Shown here piece by piece: positions 19,368 through 28,738 of a stretch of DNA of 64,000 nucleotides (the first letter of the stretch is position 1; every line of letters starts with the position of its first letter). The notes under the pieces were generated by a model. The model was not told the origin of the DNA and made no database searches. It saw only the letters and a list, made by a program, of their open reading frames with translations. This DNA comes from Rhodobacteraceae bacterium HTCC2083 (GTDB lineage Bacteria; Pseudomonadota; Alphaproteobacteria; Rhodobacterales; Rhodobacteraceae). Location of the stretch: NCBI GenBank assembly GCA_000156115.1, contig DS995276.1, forward strand, positions 3,628,620 through 3,692,619, given 5' to 3'. Both the position numbers and the translations under genes were made by a program.

Positions 19368-20288
19368 TTAATGAGCCGCAGGAATCTCGCTGCGAGTGAC
19401 ACCAGCACCGGGCAAATTGGCGTTGATCGAGGCATCACACTCGACTATTTCATAGGCCGTCGGATCCGCGAACAAAGCGCGCAGCAAAGCGTTGGTCATC
19501 GTATGCCCTGCCCGCGTGCCGGTGTAGCGACCCAAAATAGGCGCGCCGGCCAGCGACAGATCACCCAAGGCGTCGAGCATTTTGTGACGCACAGCTTCAT
19601 CCGAATGACGCAAGCCACCCGGGCTCAGCACACGGTCACCATCGACAACGACGGCATTCTCCAAAGTCCCGCCCTTGGCGAGCCCCTGTGCATACATCGC
19701 TTCCACGTCCGAATTGCGGCAGAACGTGCGGCTATTGCACAGCTCGCGCACGAAAGTTCCGTTCGCCATATTCAGCGACTTGCTTTGCGAGCCAATCGCT
19801 GCGTCTTCAAAATCAATTGCGAAATCTATTGACAGGCTGCGCGCAGGTTCAAACCGTGCCCACCCTGTATCTGTCTGAACTTCAACGGTTTTTAGGATTC
19901 TCAAAGCCCAACCATCATAGCTGAGTGTAAGCACACCCTTGCCCAACAGCCCGCGCACAAACTCTGCGGAGCTGCCATCCATTATCGGCACTTCCGCGCC
20001 GTTGATCTCGATCAACGCGTTACTAACACCACATCCAACGAGTGCTGCCATGATGTGTTCAATCGTAGACACAACCGTTCCATCGGCATTCTCGATCTTA
20101 GTGCACAACGGCGTTGGATTCACTGCGTCCCAACGTGCTGGCACCATCGCGTCAACAGCCGTAACGTCACTGCGGCGGAACCAAATCCCGTGTCCAGCAG
20201 ATGCCGCATGCACAGTCATCTCGACTGGCGCACCAGAGTGCAGGCCGACACCGATAAAAGTAACAGATGATTTCAAAGTCGTTTGCAA
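19368..20288 (-). CDS. lpxC: UDP-3-O-acyl-N-acetylglucosamine deacetylase
   Basis: LpxC is the zinc-dependent deacetylase at the committed step of lipid A synthesis. Zinc and catalytic motifs are seen in STIEHIMAALVG (HxxxA), the EVPIMDGSSAEFV motif, and HKMLDALGDLSLAGAPILG (HxxxD). An open frame extends to 20444, but the conserved N-terminus (LQTTLKSSVTFIGVGLHSG) begins at a TTG at 20288 with GGAG 6 nt upstream. That gives 306 residues, the family's normal size, so I prefer the TTG start. It follows ftsZ on the same strand but is separated from it by a terminator. Confidence 0.94.
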   Translation of the reverse strand: MQTTLKSSVTFIGVGLHSGAPVEMTVHAASAGHGIWFRRSDVTAVDAMVPARWDAVNPTPLCTKIENADGTVVSTIEHIMAALVGCGVSNALIEINGAEVPIMDGSSAEFVRGLLGKGVLTLSYDGWALRILKTVEVQTDTGWARFEPARSLSIDFAIDFEDAAIGSQSKSLNMANGTFVRELCNSRTFCRNSDVEAMYAQGLAKGGTLENAVVVDGDRVLSPGGLRHSDEAVRHKMLDALGDLSLAGAPILGRYTGTRAGHTMTNALLRALFADPTAYEIVECDASINANLPGAGVTRSEIPAAH

Positions 20289-20467
20289 GGCAGTCTCCGA
20301 TACCAGACAGGCACACTTCGCCCCTCCGAAAGTTAACGATCTGGTAACGATGCAGGTAGAAACCCTCAACTCAAACTTTGTAACGGTCTGAAACATGGTT
20401 ATCAGGCGGGTAAGCGGGTTTATGCTGAGTGTGCTAAACCCCAAGCCTAAAGAATTGTTTCAAAACG

Positions 20468-20493
20468 AAAAAAGGGACGCTCGAAAGCGCCCC
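20468..20493 (-). terminator. Intrinsic terminator after ftsZ
   Basis: On the minus strand an 8-bp stem (GGGGCGCT with AGCGTCCC, one G-U pair) closes a TTCG tetraloop and is followed by six T. It sits 24 bp past the ftsZ stop, so it should end the division-cluster transcript before lpxC. Confidence 0.85.
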
Positions 20494-20516
20494 TCTTAGA
20501 TCGAGTTAACTATGAT

Positions 20517-22172
20517 TTAGTTTGCTTGACGGCGCAAAAATGCCGGAATTTCGATGCGCTCTTGCTCAGGATCGCTCTCTGCGATTGGCTGAGCTGCCGG
20601 TGCAGGTTGACCCGTTTGCATTTGAGGTTGCTGACGCGCGGGCTGCGCTGGGGCACCCTCTTGGCCATGGCCAGTCATGCGGTTGATCAAAGAATTGATC
20701 CCAAAACGTGGGCGCTCAACCGCGTCAGATGCAGCAGGTTGCTGGTATTGTGGCTGCTCTGCGGGTGCACGGTGAACCGCAGCTTGCAAACGCGCCATCG
20801 CTTCTGGCGACGGCGTGCCCAAACTTGGCGCTTTTGGCGCGACATAACCCGCTTGCTCTGGTTCATGCATCGATTGTGGCTCAAACACAGGAGGCTGATA
20901 CGCGGGAGGTGGTAGGTCTTCTGCAACAGGCGCTGGCGCGCGCTGCTGGCTGCGATCCGCGATAAAGCTTGGAAGTTCAGGCTGGAATACTGCTGCTTCT
21001 TCCTCGAAGATATCTTCCGCTTGTTCAGAGGCCGCGACAGCTTGCGTGTTCATTTCTTCAAACAACGCAGGCTCTTGCGCGACAGGTGCCGTGGTTGCGA
21101 CGGATGAAATCGTAACCGGCGCGGCGGGGGCTGGCTGCTCGTCTGCTTGCGTTGCCAAAGGCTGCGCCATGGAGCGGCGCGGCACTGGTGTTTCGCTGGT
21201 CGTTGAAAGTGCGTCGATGCCCGTAGCAACGACAGAGACACGCATGCCACCTTCCAAAGATGGATCCATTGTGGAACCCACAATGATGTTGGCGTCTGGA
21301 TCGACCTCTTCGCGAATGCGGTTCGCCGCTTCGTCGAGTTCGAACAATGTAAGGTCGTTTCCACCAGTGATGTTGATAAGAACGCCCTTCGCGCCGCGCA
21401 ATGAAATCTCGTCCAACAGAGGGTTGGCAATCGCCTTCTCGGCTGCTTGGATCGCACGATCCTCACCTGTCGCCTCGCCTGTACCCATCATCGCCTTGCC
21501 CATCTCATCCATCACAGCGCGCACGTCTGCAAAATCGAGGTTGATCAAGCCGGGACGCACCATCAGATCTGTAACACCCTTAACACCTTGATAAAGAACA
21601 TCATCTGCAAGACTAAACGCCTCAGTGAAAGTGGTCTTCTCATTGGCTAGACGGAACAGGTTCTGGTTTGGGATAATGATCAGCGTATCGACAACTTTCT
21701 GAAGGGCTTCAACACCATCTTCAGCCTGCTTCATACGCTTGCCGCCCTCAAACTGGAACGGCTTGGTAACTACGCCAACGGTCAGAACACCCAACTCACG
21801 CGCGGCTTGCGCGATGATTGGTGCCGCACCCGTTCCAGTACCACCGCCCATTCCGGCCGTGATGAAACACATGTGCGCACCTGCGAGGTGGTCAACAATT
21901 TGCTCGATGCTCTCTTCGGCAGCAGCAGCACCAACAGTCGCACGCGCACCGGCACCCAGACCTTCAGTGACTTTAACACCCAGCTGAACCCGACTCTGCG
22001 ACATGGATTGTTGCAGCGCTTGCGCATCCGTGTTCGCGACCACGAAGTCAACACCATCGAGCTCTTTCTCAATCATGTTGTTGACGGCATTGCCGCCCGC
22101 TCCGCCCACGCCAAATACCGTAATGCGTGGCTTCAAGTCTTCCTGTCCTGGCATCGTTAGGTTCAATGTCAT
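20517..22172 (-). CDS. ftsZ: Cell division protein FtsZ
   Basis: Tubulin-like GTPase that forms the division ring. The signature GGGTGTG lies at residues 109-115 and the T7-loop region reads [20 protein letters not shown]. The 551 residues include a long Gln/Pro/Ala-rich linker (about 320-535), as in alphaproteobacteria, ending in the conserved C-terminal peptide EIPAFLRRQ that binds FtsA and other tethers. The 174-bp gap to ftsA may hold a separate promoter. Confidence 0.98.
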   Translation of the reverse strand: MTLNLTMPGQEDLKPRITVFGVGGAGGNAVNNMIEKELDGVDFVVANTDAQALQQSMSQSRVQLGVKVTEGLGAGARATVGAAAAEESIEQIVDHLAGAHMCFITAGMGGGTGTGAAPIIAQAARELGVLTVGVVTKPFQFEGGKRMKQAEDGVEALQKVVDTLIIIPNQNLFRLANEKTTFTEAFSLADDVLYQGVKGVTDLMVRPGLINLDFADVRAVMDEMGKAMMGTGEATGEDRAIQAAEKAIANPLLDEISLRGAKGVLINITGGNDLTLFELDEAANRIREEVDPDANIIVGSTMDPSLEGGMRVSVVATGIDALSTTSETPVPRRSMAQPLATQADEQPAPAAPVTISSVATTAPVAQEPALFEEMNTQAVAASEQAEDIFEEEAAVFQPELPSFIADRSQQRAPAPVAEDLPPPAYQPPVFEPQSMHEPEQAGYVAPKAPSLGTPSPEAMARLQAAVHRAPAEQPQYQQPAASDAVERPRFGINSLINRMTGHGQEGAPAQPARQQPQMQTGQPAPAAQPIAESDPEQERIEIPAFLRRQAN

Positions 22173-22346
22173 GCTCTGTCCGCCTGTGTCTGCCGATCCA
22201 TTTTCGGATCATTTTTGTTGCCTGATTGTGATTAGTCTAACCAAGCGATTCGGTGACGTCACGCAAAAAAGCAAAAAAACCCACAAAATATGCGAATTTT
22301 TCAGCGGATTTCTGCCGGATTTAGCCTAAACGGCCAGATATAGCGG

Positions 22347-23678
22347 TCACCAGTTGTCGCGGAACCACTTTACAGCGCGTTTGAACGAACGCCCTTGATA
22401 ATTCTCAAGAATTTCAAAGTCCCACCATTCGTCTTGTGGATGCGCCGCAAACAGGCACAAACCAACGGCGCTGGAGAAGCCAGGGCCTGTGGTCGCACCA
22501 GGCAAACCATGCACACGCAAAGGCCGACCAAGGCGTACTTGCTGGCCCAAAATTTTACTTGCCAAACCGTCAAGACCCGGAATTTGGCTACCGCCACCTG
22601 TCAAGACAATTTGCTGGCTCGCCAGATGATCAAATCCAGCCGCATCAAGACGTGCGCGCACGTCTTCTAGAATCTCTTCGACGCGAGGACGCATAATCCC
22701 GATCAGTTCCGCACGGCTCACTTGGCGACGATCGTGATCCCAATCGCCCGTGTCACCGCCCGTATCAATCATGTCACGATCATCCATACCTGTCGCCACA
22801 ACTCCGCCATTCACGGTTTTGATCCGTTCGGCTGTGGTCATCGGCACTTGCAAGCCCATCGAAATATCCGATGTGATGTGATCACCACCCATGCGAACGG
22901 CATCGGCGAAAATCATGTGCTTTTTCATAAAGATAGAGATGCTGGTCGCCCCGCCCCCCATATCAATACACGCCGCACCCAGTTCCTGTTCATCCTCAAC
23001 CAACGCGGAAATGCCCGACGCGTAAGCAGAAGACGCAACGCCAGCAAGTTCAAGATCACAGCGCCGCACACAATGTGCGAGATTTTGAATCGCTGCAGCA
23101 TCAACAGTCAACATGTGCATATCAGTGTTCAACTGCTGACCAATTTGGCCACGCGGATCGCTCAGGCCAGATCGATGATCCAGTGCAAAATTCACAGGCT
23201 GCGCGTGCAAAACTTCGCGCCCCGGCCCGAAATCAGGCACATCACAAGACGAAAGCACGCGCGCCACATCCTGCTCGGACACGACAGTATTTTCGATTTC
23301 GACGGATCCGTCGAGCCCGTAAGAGCGCGGCTCCGCGCCAGAAAAGCAGGCAATCACGTGATCCACACGAATTTGCGCCATTTTCTGTGCAGACTGGAGC
23401 GCTGTGCGTATGGCGCGTTCTGTCTCTGACATGGCGCTGATTTCACCAAAACGCACACCGCGCGAACGCGTCGTTGCCGCCCCAATCACGCGAAATCCGG
23501 TCTGTCCCGCGAGTGAACTAACGCCCTCGGTTTCGCTCACCTTATCCGAGCCATCAAAGCGCAAAACCAGACAAACAATCTTGGAACTGCCCACATCCAA
23601 TATCGCCACGACACCGCGCTGCATCGCTGCTTTTCGCATACTGCGCATTGCGCGCTGAGAGCTATAAAGATCATTCAT
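22347..23678 (-). CDS. ftsA: Cell division protein FtsA
   Basis: Actin-like protein that tethers FtsZ to the membrane. The 443 residues show phosphate-binding IVAILDVGSSKIVCLVLRF, the FtsA-specific 1C/SHS2 region after VDHVIACFSGAEPRSYGLDG, CIDMGGGATSISIFMKKH, and IVLTGGGSQIPGLDGLA. The C-terminus GRSFKRAVKWFRDNW is an amphipathic membrane-targeting helix. The start overlaps the ftsQ end by 8 nt. Confidence 0.97.
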   Translation of the reverse strand: MNDLYSSQRAMRSMRKAAMQRGVVAILDVGSSKIVCLVLRFDGSDKVSETEGVSSLAGQTGFRVIGAATTRSRGVRFGEISAMSETERAIRTALQSAQKMAQIRVDHVIACFSGAEPRSYGLDGSVEIENTVVSEQDVARVLSSCDVPDFGPGREVLHAQPVNFALDHRSGLSDPRGQIGQQLNTDMHMLTVDAAAIQNLAHCVRRCDLELAGVASSAYASGISALVEDEQELGAACIDMGGGATSISIFMKKHMIFADAVRMGGDHITSDISMGLQVPMTTAERIKTVNGGVVATGMDDRDMIDTGGDTGDWDHDRRQVSRAELIGIMRPRVEEILEDVRARLDAAGFDHLASQQIVLTGGGSQIPGLDGLASKILGQQVRLGRPLRVHGLPGATTGPGFSSAVGLCLFAAHPQDEWWDFEILENYQGRSFKRAVKWFRDNW

Positions 23679-24612
23679 TATCAGGGACTTTCACTGCTGT
23701 CGTCTTGATGCGCCATAGTTCTTGCACGGCGTTCTCGTTCATTCGAATTGTCGGTCTGTGCGCAAGGCGCATGTCAACACGCGCCAAATCACGTTCAAGC
23801 ACGTCTTGGACTTGGTTCAACGCAATCACGCGTTCAAGCGCGCGCACGGGATCATCTTTGGGAAGCATGATGCGCTGATCACGATCCAACACCACATCCC
23901 AACGCCGCGCACCCATGCGCACAAACCCCTTAAGACGACTGCCCAAAGGTGCCGCCGTCGCCATCAATTCTTGCGCTTCAACAACGGCAGCATCTGCGCC
24001 GTCACCCGCAAGAATTGGCAATTTGGGGTAGTTATTTCGATCAAGGGCAATTCCAATGTAGACACCCTCTTTGTCGAGACGAAACAACCCATCATGCGTA
24101 CGCCAAAGCGCAGCCACCTGGCGTTCATCGACCATGACTTGCAACACACCACCCGGCTGAAGATGCACATTTGCGCTGCTTACAGGATTCATATCGGCGA
24201 TGGTTTTTTGGATGTTTGATAGCTCGATATCAAATGAGCTAACGGGGAATTTGATTGAAATAATTTCGTGAATGGCAGAGGCAACGTCTTCGCTCGCCCC
24301 GTCAACCTGCATCAAATGCACCATGAACTCAGGGCGCTCTTCGATGTTGGCACGCATCTCTGCGACGACATCCTGCAACTCCGTACGGCGCGCTTCGTCT
24401 GACAAATAAACCAGCCCTAACGAAAAGGTCAGTGCAAAAGGCACACCCAGACGCAGGGAAAAGCGAAAGAGCGGCGTCAACATCAAACGTTGAAGACGAT
24501 AGGACCAACGCGATGGCGCAGGATCGGCCTTGCGCCGCTTAGATGCACGATTCAGCACGCGACCACCTTGCCTCTGTGGGCCGCCGGATATGGCTGGGCC
24601 TACCTGTTGCAT
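23671..24612 (-). CDS. ftsQ: Cell division protein FtsQ
   Basis: Bitopic divisome protein bridging early and late division proteins. 313 residues: a basic cytoplasmic N-terminus, one membrane helix (about 50-72, LGVPFALTFSLGLVYLS), then a POTRA domain (VDGASEDVASAIHEIISIKF, a typical strand-helix start) and the FtsQ beta domain (VALWRTHDGLFRLDKEGVYI). It overlaps ddl by 13 nt and ftsA by 8 nt. Confidence 0.95.
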   Translation of the reverse strand: MQQVGPAISGGPQRQGGRVLNRASKRRKADPAPSRWSYRLQRLMLTPLFRFSLRLGVPFALTFSLGLVYLSDEARRTELQDVVAEMRANIEERPEFMVHLMQVDGASEDVASAIHEIISIKFPVSSFDIELSNIQKTIADMNPVSSANVHLQPGGVLQVMVDERQVAALWRTHDGLFRLDKEGVYIGIALDRNNYPKLPILAGDGADAAVVEAQELMATAAPLGSRLKGFVRMGARRWDVVLDRDQRIMLPKDDPVRALERVIALNQVQDVLERDLARVDMRLAHRPTIRMNENAVQELWRIKTTAVKVPDNE

Positions 24613-25514
24613 GACGCATCCTCAACCATCCAAGAACACAACTCGGAAAAACTCATACCAATCGCTTGGGCCTGCTCGGGCGACAGTGACGTCGCTGTCA
24701 TGCCAGGCTGGGTGTTGGTTTCCAAAAGAATAAGACCTGCCAAACCGCGGCTTTCATCCCATCGAAAATCTGTACGTGACACGCCGCGACAGCCCAATGC
24801 TTCATGGGCGCGCACCGCATAGTCCATACAGGCATCCCAGATCTCTTGAGGGATTTGCGCGGGTACAACGTGGCGCGATCCGCCTTCTTTGTACTTTGCA
24901 TCATAGTCATACCAACCATCCGTCAGGATGTCGGTGACAGTCAGCGGGCGATCACCCATGACTGTCGTTGTCAATTCGCGGCCCGGTGCAAACGCTTCAA
25001 CCATGACCATTTCGGGCATCGTGCCATCAAGCTGCGGCGGACCATTCGCTGCCTCATTGACTAGATACACACCCACGGAGGAGCCTTCGCTATTGGGCTT
25101 CACCACATAAGGCGCGTCCATCACATGACGCGCGCGCACGTCGGCAGCAGGCACGATAATGCTTTTCACGATTGGCAATCCTACCTGAGCGAACACTTCT
25201 TTGCTGCGCTGCTTATCCATCGCCAAAGCCGAGGCCAAAACACCAGAATGCGTGTAAGGAATCTGCAACCATTCAAGCACACCTTGAACGCAGCCATCTT
25301 CACCCAAGCGCCCATGCAGCGCGTTGAATACAACGTCGGGTGCGATCGCGATGAGGCGGGTCGCCAAATCAGCGCCTGCATCCATTTCCGTAACTTGGTA
25401 TCCGTGTTCCCGCAAAGCTGCGGCGCATGCGCGCCCAGAGGAGAAGGACACTTCGCGTTCAGCCGAAGGTCCGCCCATCAAAACAACTACGTTGCGGGGT
25501 TGCCTGTTCGACAT
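24600..25514 (-). CDS. ddl: D-alanine--D-alanine ligase
   Basis: ATP-grasp enzyme that makes the D-Ala-D-Ala dipeptide for peptidoglycan. Visible motifs are VVVLMGGPSAEREVSFSSG at the start, NALHGRLGEDGCVQGVLE, the ATP-grasp lid (PYVVKPNSEGSSVGVYLV), and metal-binding ILLETNTQPGMTATSL. The ATG at 25514 (MSNRQPRN) gives a normal length of 304; the frame opens 18 nt earlier. Its position between murB and ftsQ is standard. Confidence 0.97.
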   Translation of the reverse strand: MSNRQPRNVVVLMGGPSAEREVSFSSGRACAAALREHGYQVTEMDAGADLATRLIAIAPDVVFNALHGRLGEDGCVQGVLEWLQIPYTHSGVLASALAMDKQRSKEVFAQVGLPIVKSIIVPAADVRARHVMDAPYVVKPNSEGSSVGVYLVNEAANGPPQLDGTMPEMVMVEAFAPGRELTTTVMGDRPLTVTDILTDGWYDYDAKYKEGGSRHVVPAQIPQEIWDACMDYAVRAHEALGCRGVSRTDFRWDESRGLAGLILLETNTQPGMTATSLSPEQAQAIGMSFSELCSWMVEDASCNR

Positions 25515-25594
25515 ACCCAACTCGTGCCTCAAATACTAGTTAGAGCTGCTCGCTCTTTTGCCACCGAAGCGTCCGTTTGTCGGACGCAATTTTT

Positions 25595-26518
25595 TTATGG
25601 AACCGGTTCACCGATCCTCAACACTTCCCAGTCTAACTCTATTGATTGTGTTTGGAAAACCTTTTTTCGCACCATCTCGCCCAAACCCTCAAGATCTGCG
25701 GCAGTTGCGCCACCGGTGTTGATCAAAAAGTTCGGATGTTTGGTGCTCATTTGTGCGCCACCAAAGGTCGCGCCGCGCATTCCAGCGTCATCAATAACTT
25801 TCCAAGCCTTTAATTCATGCGTGTCATCCGCCTGCCCTGTGGATGAAAAACCAGCAGGATTGCGAAAGGTACTCCCCGCAGTGCGATCTTTCGTGGGTTG
25901 CGTTTCATCGCGCTTGCGCAACTGCTCTTCCATCCTTGCGTGCAGCGTTTCGGGATCGCCCCGTTCTGCGCGCAGCACAACTTCGGTCAGAACATAACCC
26001 TCGGGCAAACTACTTTGGCGATAGGCAAACTCCAGCTCATCGGTGCTAATGCGCACCTCTTCACCCGCCCGCGTCACGGCCGTCGCTTGCACGAAATGAT
26101 CCGCAACATAGCTACCATAGCACCCCGCGTTCATCCGCACAGCGCCGCCAATTGCGCCAGGGATCGTGCGCAGAAACGTCAAATCCAGCCCCGCATCCGC
26201 CGCTTTGCGCGCCACATGTGCATCCAAAGCAGCCACACCAACGCGCATCGTTTCGCCTTCGACCTCGATATGGTTGAACCCGCGCCCCATGCGAATCACA
26301 GCCCCTTTGATACCGCCATCGCGCACGATTAAATTCGACCCAACGCCCATCGGGAACACCGAGGTCTCTATCGGTAAGGCTTTAAGAAAGGATTGAAGAT
26401 CGTCCTTGTCCACAGGCTGAAAAAACATTTCCGCAGGACCACCAACACGCAACCACGTCAAATCGGCCAATGGGCGATCCATCGTGATCTTACCACGAAC
26501 ATGGGAAAAGTCGGTCAT
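25595..26518 (-). CDS. murB: UDP-N-acetylmuramate dehydrogenase
   Basis: FAD enzyme that reduces UDP-GlcNAc-enolpyruvate to UDP-MurNAc. Motifs: [13 protein letters not shown] (FAD pyrophosphate), [34 protein letters not shown] with the FAD contact region, and the catalytic Ser in [10 protein letters not shown]. The [11 protein letters not shown]... C-terminal helix is present. The length (307) fits a type I MurB. Upstream, about 1.6 kb of decayed or unrecognised DNA separates it from DUF2484 and murC. Confidence 0.97.
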   Translation of the reverse strand: MTDFSHVRGKITMDRPLADLTWLRVGGPAEMFFQPVDKDDLQSFLKALPIETSVFPMGVGSNLIVRDGGIKGAVIRMGRGFNHIEVEGETMRVGVAALDAHVARKAADAGLDLTFLRTIPGAIGGAVRMNAGCYGSYVADHFVQATAVTRAGEEVRISTDELEFAYRQSSLPEGYVLTEVVLRAERGDPETLHARMEEQLRKRDETQPTKDRTAGSTFRNPAGFSSTGQADDTHELKAWKVIDDAGMRGATFGGAQMSTKHPNFLINTGGATAADLEGLGEMVRKKVFQTQSIELDWEVLRIGEPVP

Positions 26519-26614
26519 ACTCTGCTCAATCTGCTGTTTCAGCCCTGTTTCAATCCTGTTTAGAGCGCGCTTCGCACATTGAAAAGAGTCCGCGTATACA
26601 CCTTAGCTAAGCAA

Positions 26615-26800
26615 CTACCCCGTTTCGGGCTCGGTCTCAGGCGCATCACTCTCAACAAGTTCCAACGTCGCTTCACCCGTTTCAAGATCCTCGTTCTGAT
26701 CCTCTTCAAAGGCCACTCTGTCTTTCACAACAGGGTCTTCACCCGTCAGATCATCGCGCTCCACCACGCGACGCTTTTCGTCAACAGCCTTGCGCGCCAT
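26615..26800 (-). CDS. Short acidic hypothetical reading frame
   Basis: 61 residues, highly charged (ARKAVDEKRRVVERDD, then acidic to the end). It begins within the 3' end of the next frame upstream. The composition looks like real coding rather than random sequence, so it may be the shifted C-terminal half of the gene at 26746-27159. On that reading a frameshift near 26800 broke one protein of about 180 residues. No family is recognised. Confidence 0.3.
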   Translation of the reverse strand: MARKAVDEKRRVVERDDLTGEDPVVKDRVAFEEDQNEDLETGEATLELVESDAPETEPETG

Positions 26801-27159
26801 TCAAAGACCCCGAGAGGTATTGCGATAATCACTCTCTTCGCGATCCTCAAAATCTGCACTTCGTCCAGCGACACGGCAACATCTTCGCGAGTTTCTGAAC
26901 CCAACCTCTCGGTCGAAACCTTGGCAGCGTCTAACATTGCCTCGCCAAAGCGTTCTTTCTCCTCACGTTTGCAAGAACTCAATCGCACAGCAAGTCGAGA
27001 CCTCACTGTCTTTTCAACGTCCGCGTTAGATTTACGAATGTCCGTCACGCCCGTCTCAACATCAAACTCAAGATCAGTGATCAATTCATCCAACGGACAT
27101 TCACCAGTCTTTATCTCGCGTTCGAGATAGCGCTGCATCTTCAGAAACATATCATGCAT
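26746..27159 (-). CDS. Hypothetical protein, possibly frameshifted near its end
   Basis: 137 residues, helical and charged (KMQRYLEREIKTGECPLDEL at the start), with a hydrophobic patch near residue 110 (RIAKRVIIAIPLGVFEW). The last 20 residues (LLTKSVAWWSAM) differ in character. The alternative frame continuing from 26800 is acidic and more natural-looking, so a frameshift is likely. The start lies 4 bp after the stop of the neighbouring pseudogene. Function unknown. Confidence 0.35.
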   Translation of the reverse strand: MHDMFLKMQRYLEREIKTGECPLDELITDLEFDVETGVTDIRKSNADVEKTVRSRLAVRLSSCKREEKERFGEAMLDAAKVSTERLGSETREDVAVSLDEVQILRIAKRVIIAIPLGVFEWRARLLTKSVAWWSAMI

Positions 27160-27162
27160 ACG

Positions 27163-28020
27163 CTACGGGTTGTTCGCACAACGCAGAAAATGCGTTTCAA
27201 GTCTTTTAAGGACTGTCAGAATAGCTGTGTATTGGTTGCTATCTTTTGCCTCACAAATCGCTTTGATTTCATCGACGGTATAAATGACTTTCTCGATAGC
27301 GTTCTTAAAACGGAGAGGAGCATGGACTGTCGCAGGAAGATAGTCGAAGAGACCGTTTTCAATTTGAATGATCTCGTCAGATTTTGGGGTTCGCTCAATT
27401 GCAAGGTCGGCTTCGATCCCCGTAATCACCTTTGCTATATGCTCAGGCCCCTTCTCTCACTCCCCATCCTCAATCAGCGCAACTTTCGTCTGCAAATCCC
27501 AATGCAACTGCGTTCTATTTTTGGCCCCGTCCCACCAACGCGCCCAAAAGGTCCACGTCGCGTGGTCATCACGCCAAGCTTCCAGCAAGGAAACGTCAAC
27601 CGCTCGAAACCAATCGGGGGGAGTTTCTGGCCGAACCGTTTGCGTCGACAAATCTACTCCATCTTCAACTAGATGAACGTCTTCAGAAATTTGAACCCAA
27701 ACTTTAATGGAACTGTCGGTATCATCAACGGCATAGAAACATCACTAGCAAAGGAAGTGTCAGCTGCAAAATCAGCTGCATGGATAACTTGGGCTGAAGC
27801 AAAAGCAGCATGAATCGATACCTTGGCACTTTAGGAAATTTGGCCTGCTTCTTCTGCGGCATGCATAAGCTCTAAAGTTGAGTATTTACTCGCAATACCT
27901 GCGATTAGACCCCATTGAAAAAAACCAAAACGTCGTCAGTTCCCGCTTGCCAGAGATTTCACTCGAGTACGCTTCCCAAGCGAACGGAAACACGCACATT
28001 GCAGCGCGGCGAGCAATGCT
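27163..28020 (-). pseudogene. Multiply broken hypothetical gene
   Basis: Reading the minus strand from about 28020, coding-like sequence runs through several frames. It starts IARRAAMCVFPFAWEAYSSE, then a shift in an A7 run (27918-27924) leads to QWGLIAGIASKYSTLELMHA. An in-frame TAA (27831-27833) follows, then VSIHAAFASAQVIHAADFAA, a shift near 27735, and DDTDSSIKVWVQISEDVHLV. After WTFWARWWDGAKNRTQLHWD and VALIEDGE comes an in-frame TGA (27457-27459), where EKGPEHIAKVI continues. The TGA sits where I would expect Trp in the motif DxxWEKGPxHIA, which I recall from a Rhodobacteraceae protein of unknown function. Two stops and two shifts mean the gene is dead. Confidence 0.65.
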
Positions 28021-28241
28021 CACTGCAACCTTGCGCGCAGCTTATTCGTCCATCCTTTGGGACTTCGGACACTCTTCCCGCCACCGCTCGAGGCTCTAAC
28101 TATCTTTTATATCGTCTGCTGCAACCATCTTTGTAACTGGGGCGATAGACGCGCCACCATCAAGGGAAATCCCTTCAACGCACCGCACACAGATATTAAC
28201 CCATTATCAATACGCAATAAATGTTTCGCGCGCGAAACGAA

Positions 28242-28487
28242 CTAGCGGGCCAAACTCTTGATCCACCTGACCAGATAAATCACTGGCCAGCGCAGCACCG
28301 ACATCGCCGCGATCAGCACAATCAGGGCCACCCAGAACCCGTTTTGCCAGCCAACCCAAATCAGCAAGGGAATACCCACGCCGATCAGCACATAGGCATT
28401 GCGCCAGTGGTAATCTTTGGATGGGAACATCGCGATCACATTAGCAATCAACAACCACACTAGCGCCAGAACCAAAGACATGCTCAT
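28242..28487 (-). CDS. DUF2484 family small membrane protein (copy 2)
   Basis: 81 residues, almost entirely three hydrophobic helices (SLVLALVWLLIANVIAMFPS, then VLIGVGIPLLIWVGW and VALIVLIAAMSVL), ending in a basic tail. It overlaps the next DUF2484 gene by 4 nt (ATGA). The two share the layout SLxLxxxxxLxxxxxAMxP...YW, indicating a tandem duplication. DUF2484 genes sit between murC and murB in many Rhodobacteraceae; their function is unknown. Confidence 0.85.
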   Translation of the reverse strand: MSMSLVLALVWLLIANVIAMFPSKDYHWRNAYVLIGVGIPLLIWVGWQNGFWVALIVLIAAMSVLRWPVIYLVRWIKSLAR

Positions 28488-28738
28488 TCGGGTAGTTCCG
28501 GTCGTTCACCCCTCGCGACGCGCCACAAATAGCGAAGTGGATTGCGAAACATTGACAGGAACGCAAACATGCCAAGGGCAAACCAGATCCAGCCATGTTG
28601 ATAGCCGATAAAGCCCAGCAAAAGCGGGGCCGCGATCAGCATGATGCCAGCAGGCCAATATTGCCGCCGGATCGGCAGCATCGCGACAATCGCCGCACAG
28701 AGCACATATACAGCGCCTAAAATTAAAGAAAGACTCAT
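28484..28738 (-). CDS. DUF2484 family small membrane protein (copy 1)
   Basis: 84 residues with three predicted membrane helices ([51 protein letters not shown]) and a basic C-terminal motif [15 protein letters not shown]. It overlaps murC by 4 nt upstream and the second DUF2484 copy by 4 nt downstream. A role in the cell-wall cluster is implied only by context. Confidence 0.87.
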   Translation of the reverse strand: MSLSLILGAVYVLCAAIVAMLPIRRQYWPAGIMLIAAPLLLGFIGYQHGWIWFALGMFAFLSMFRNPLRYLWRVARGERPELPE

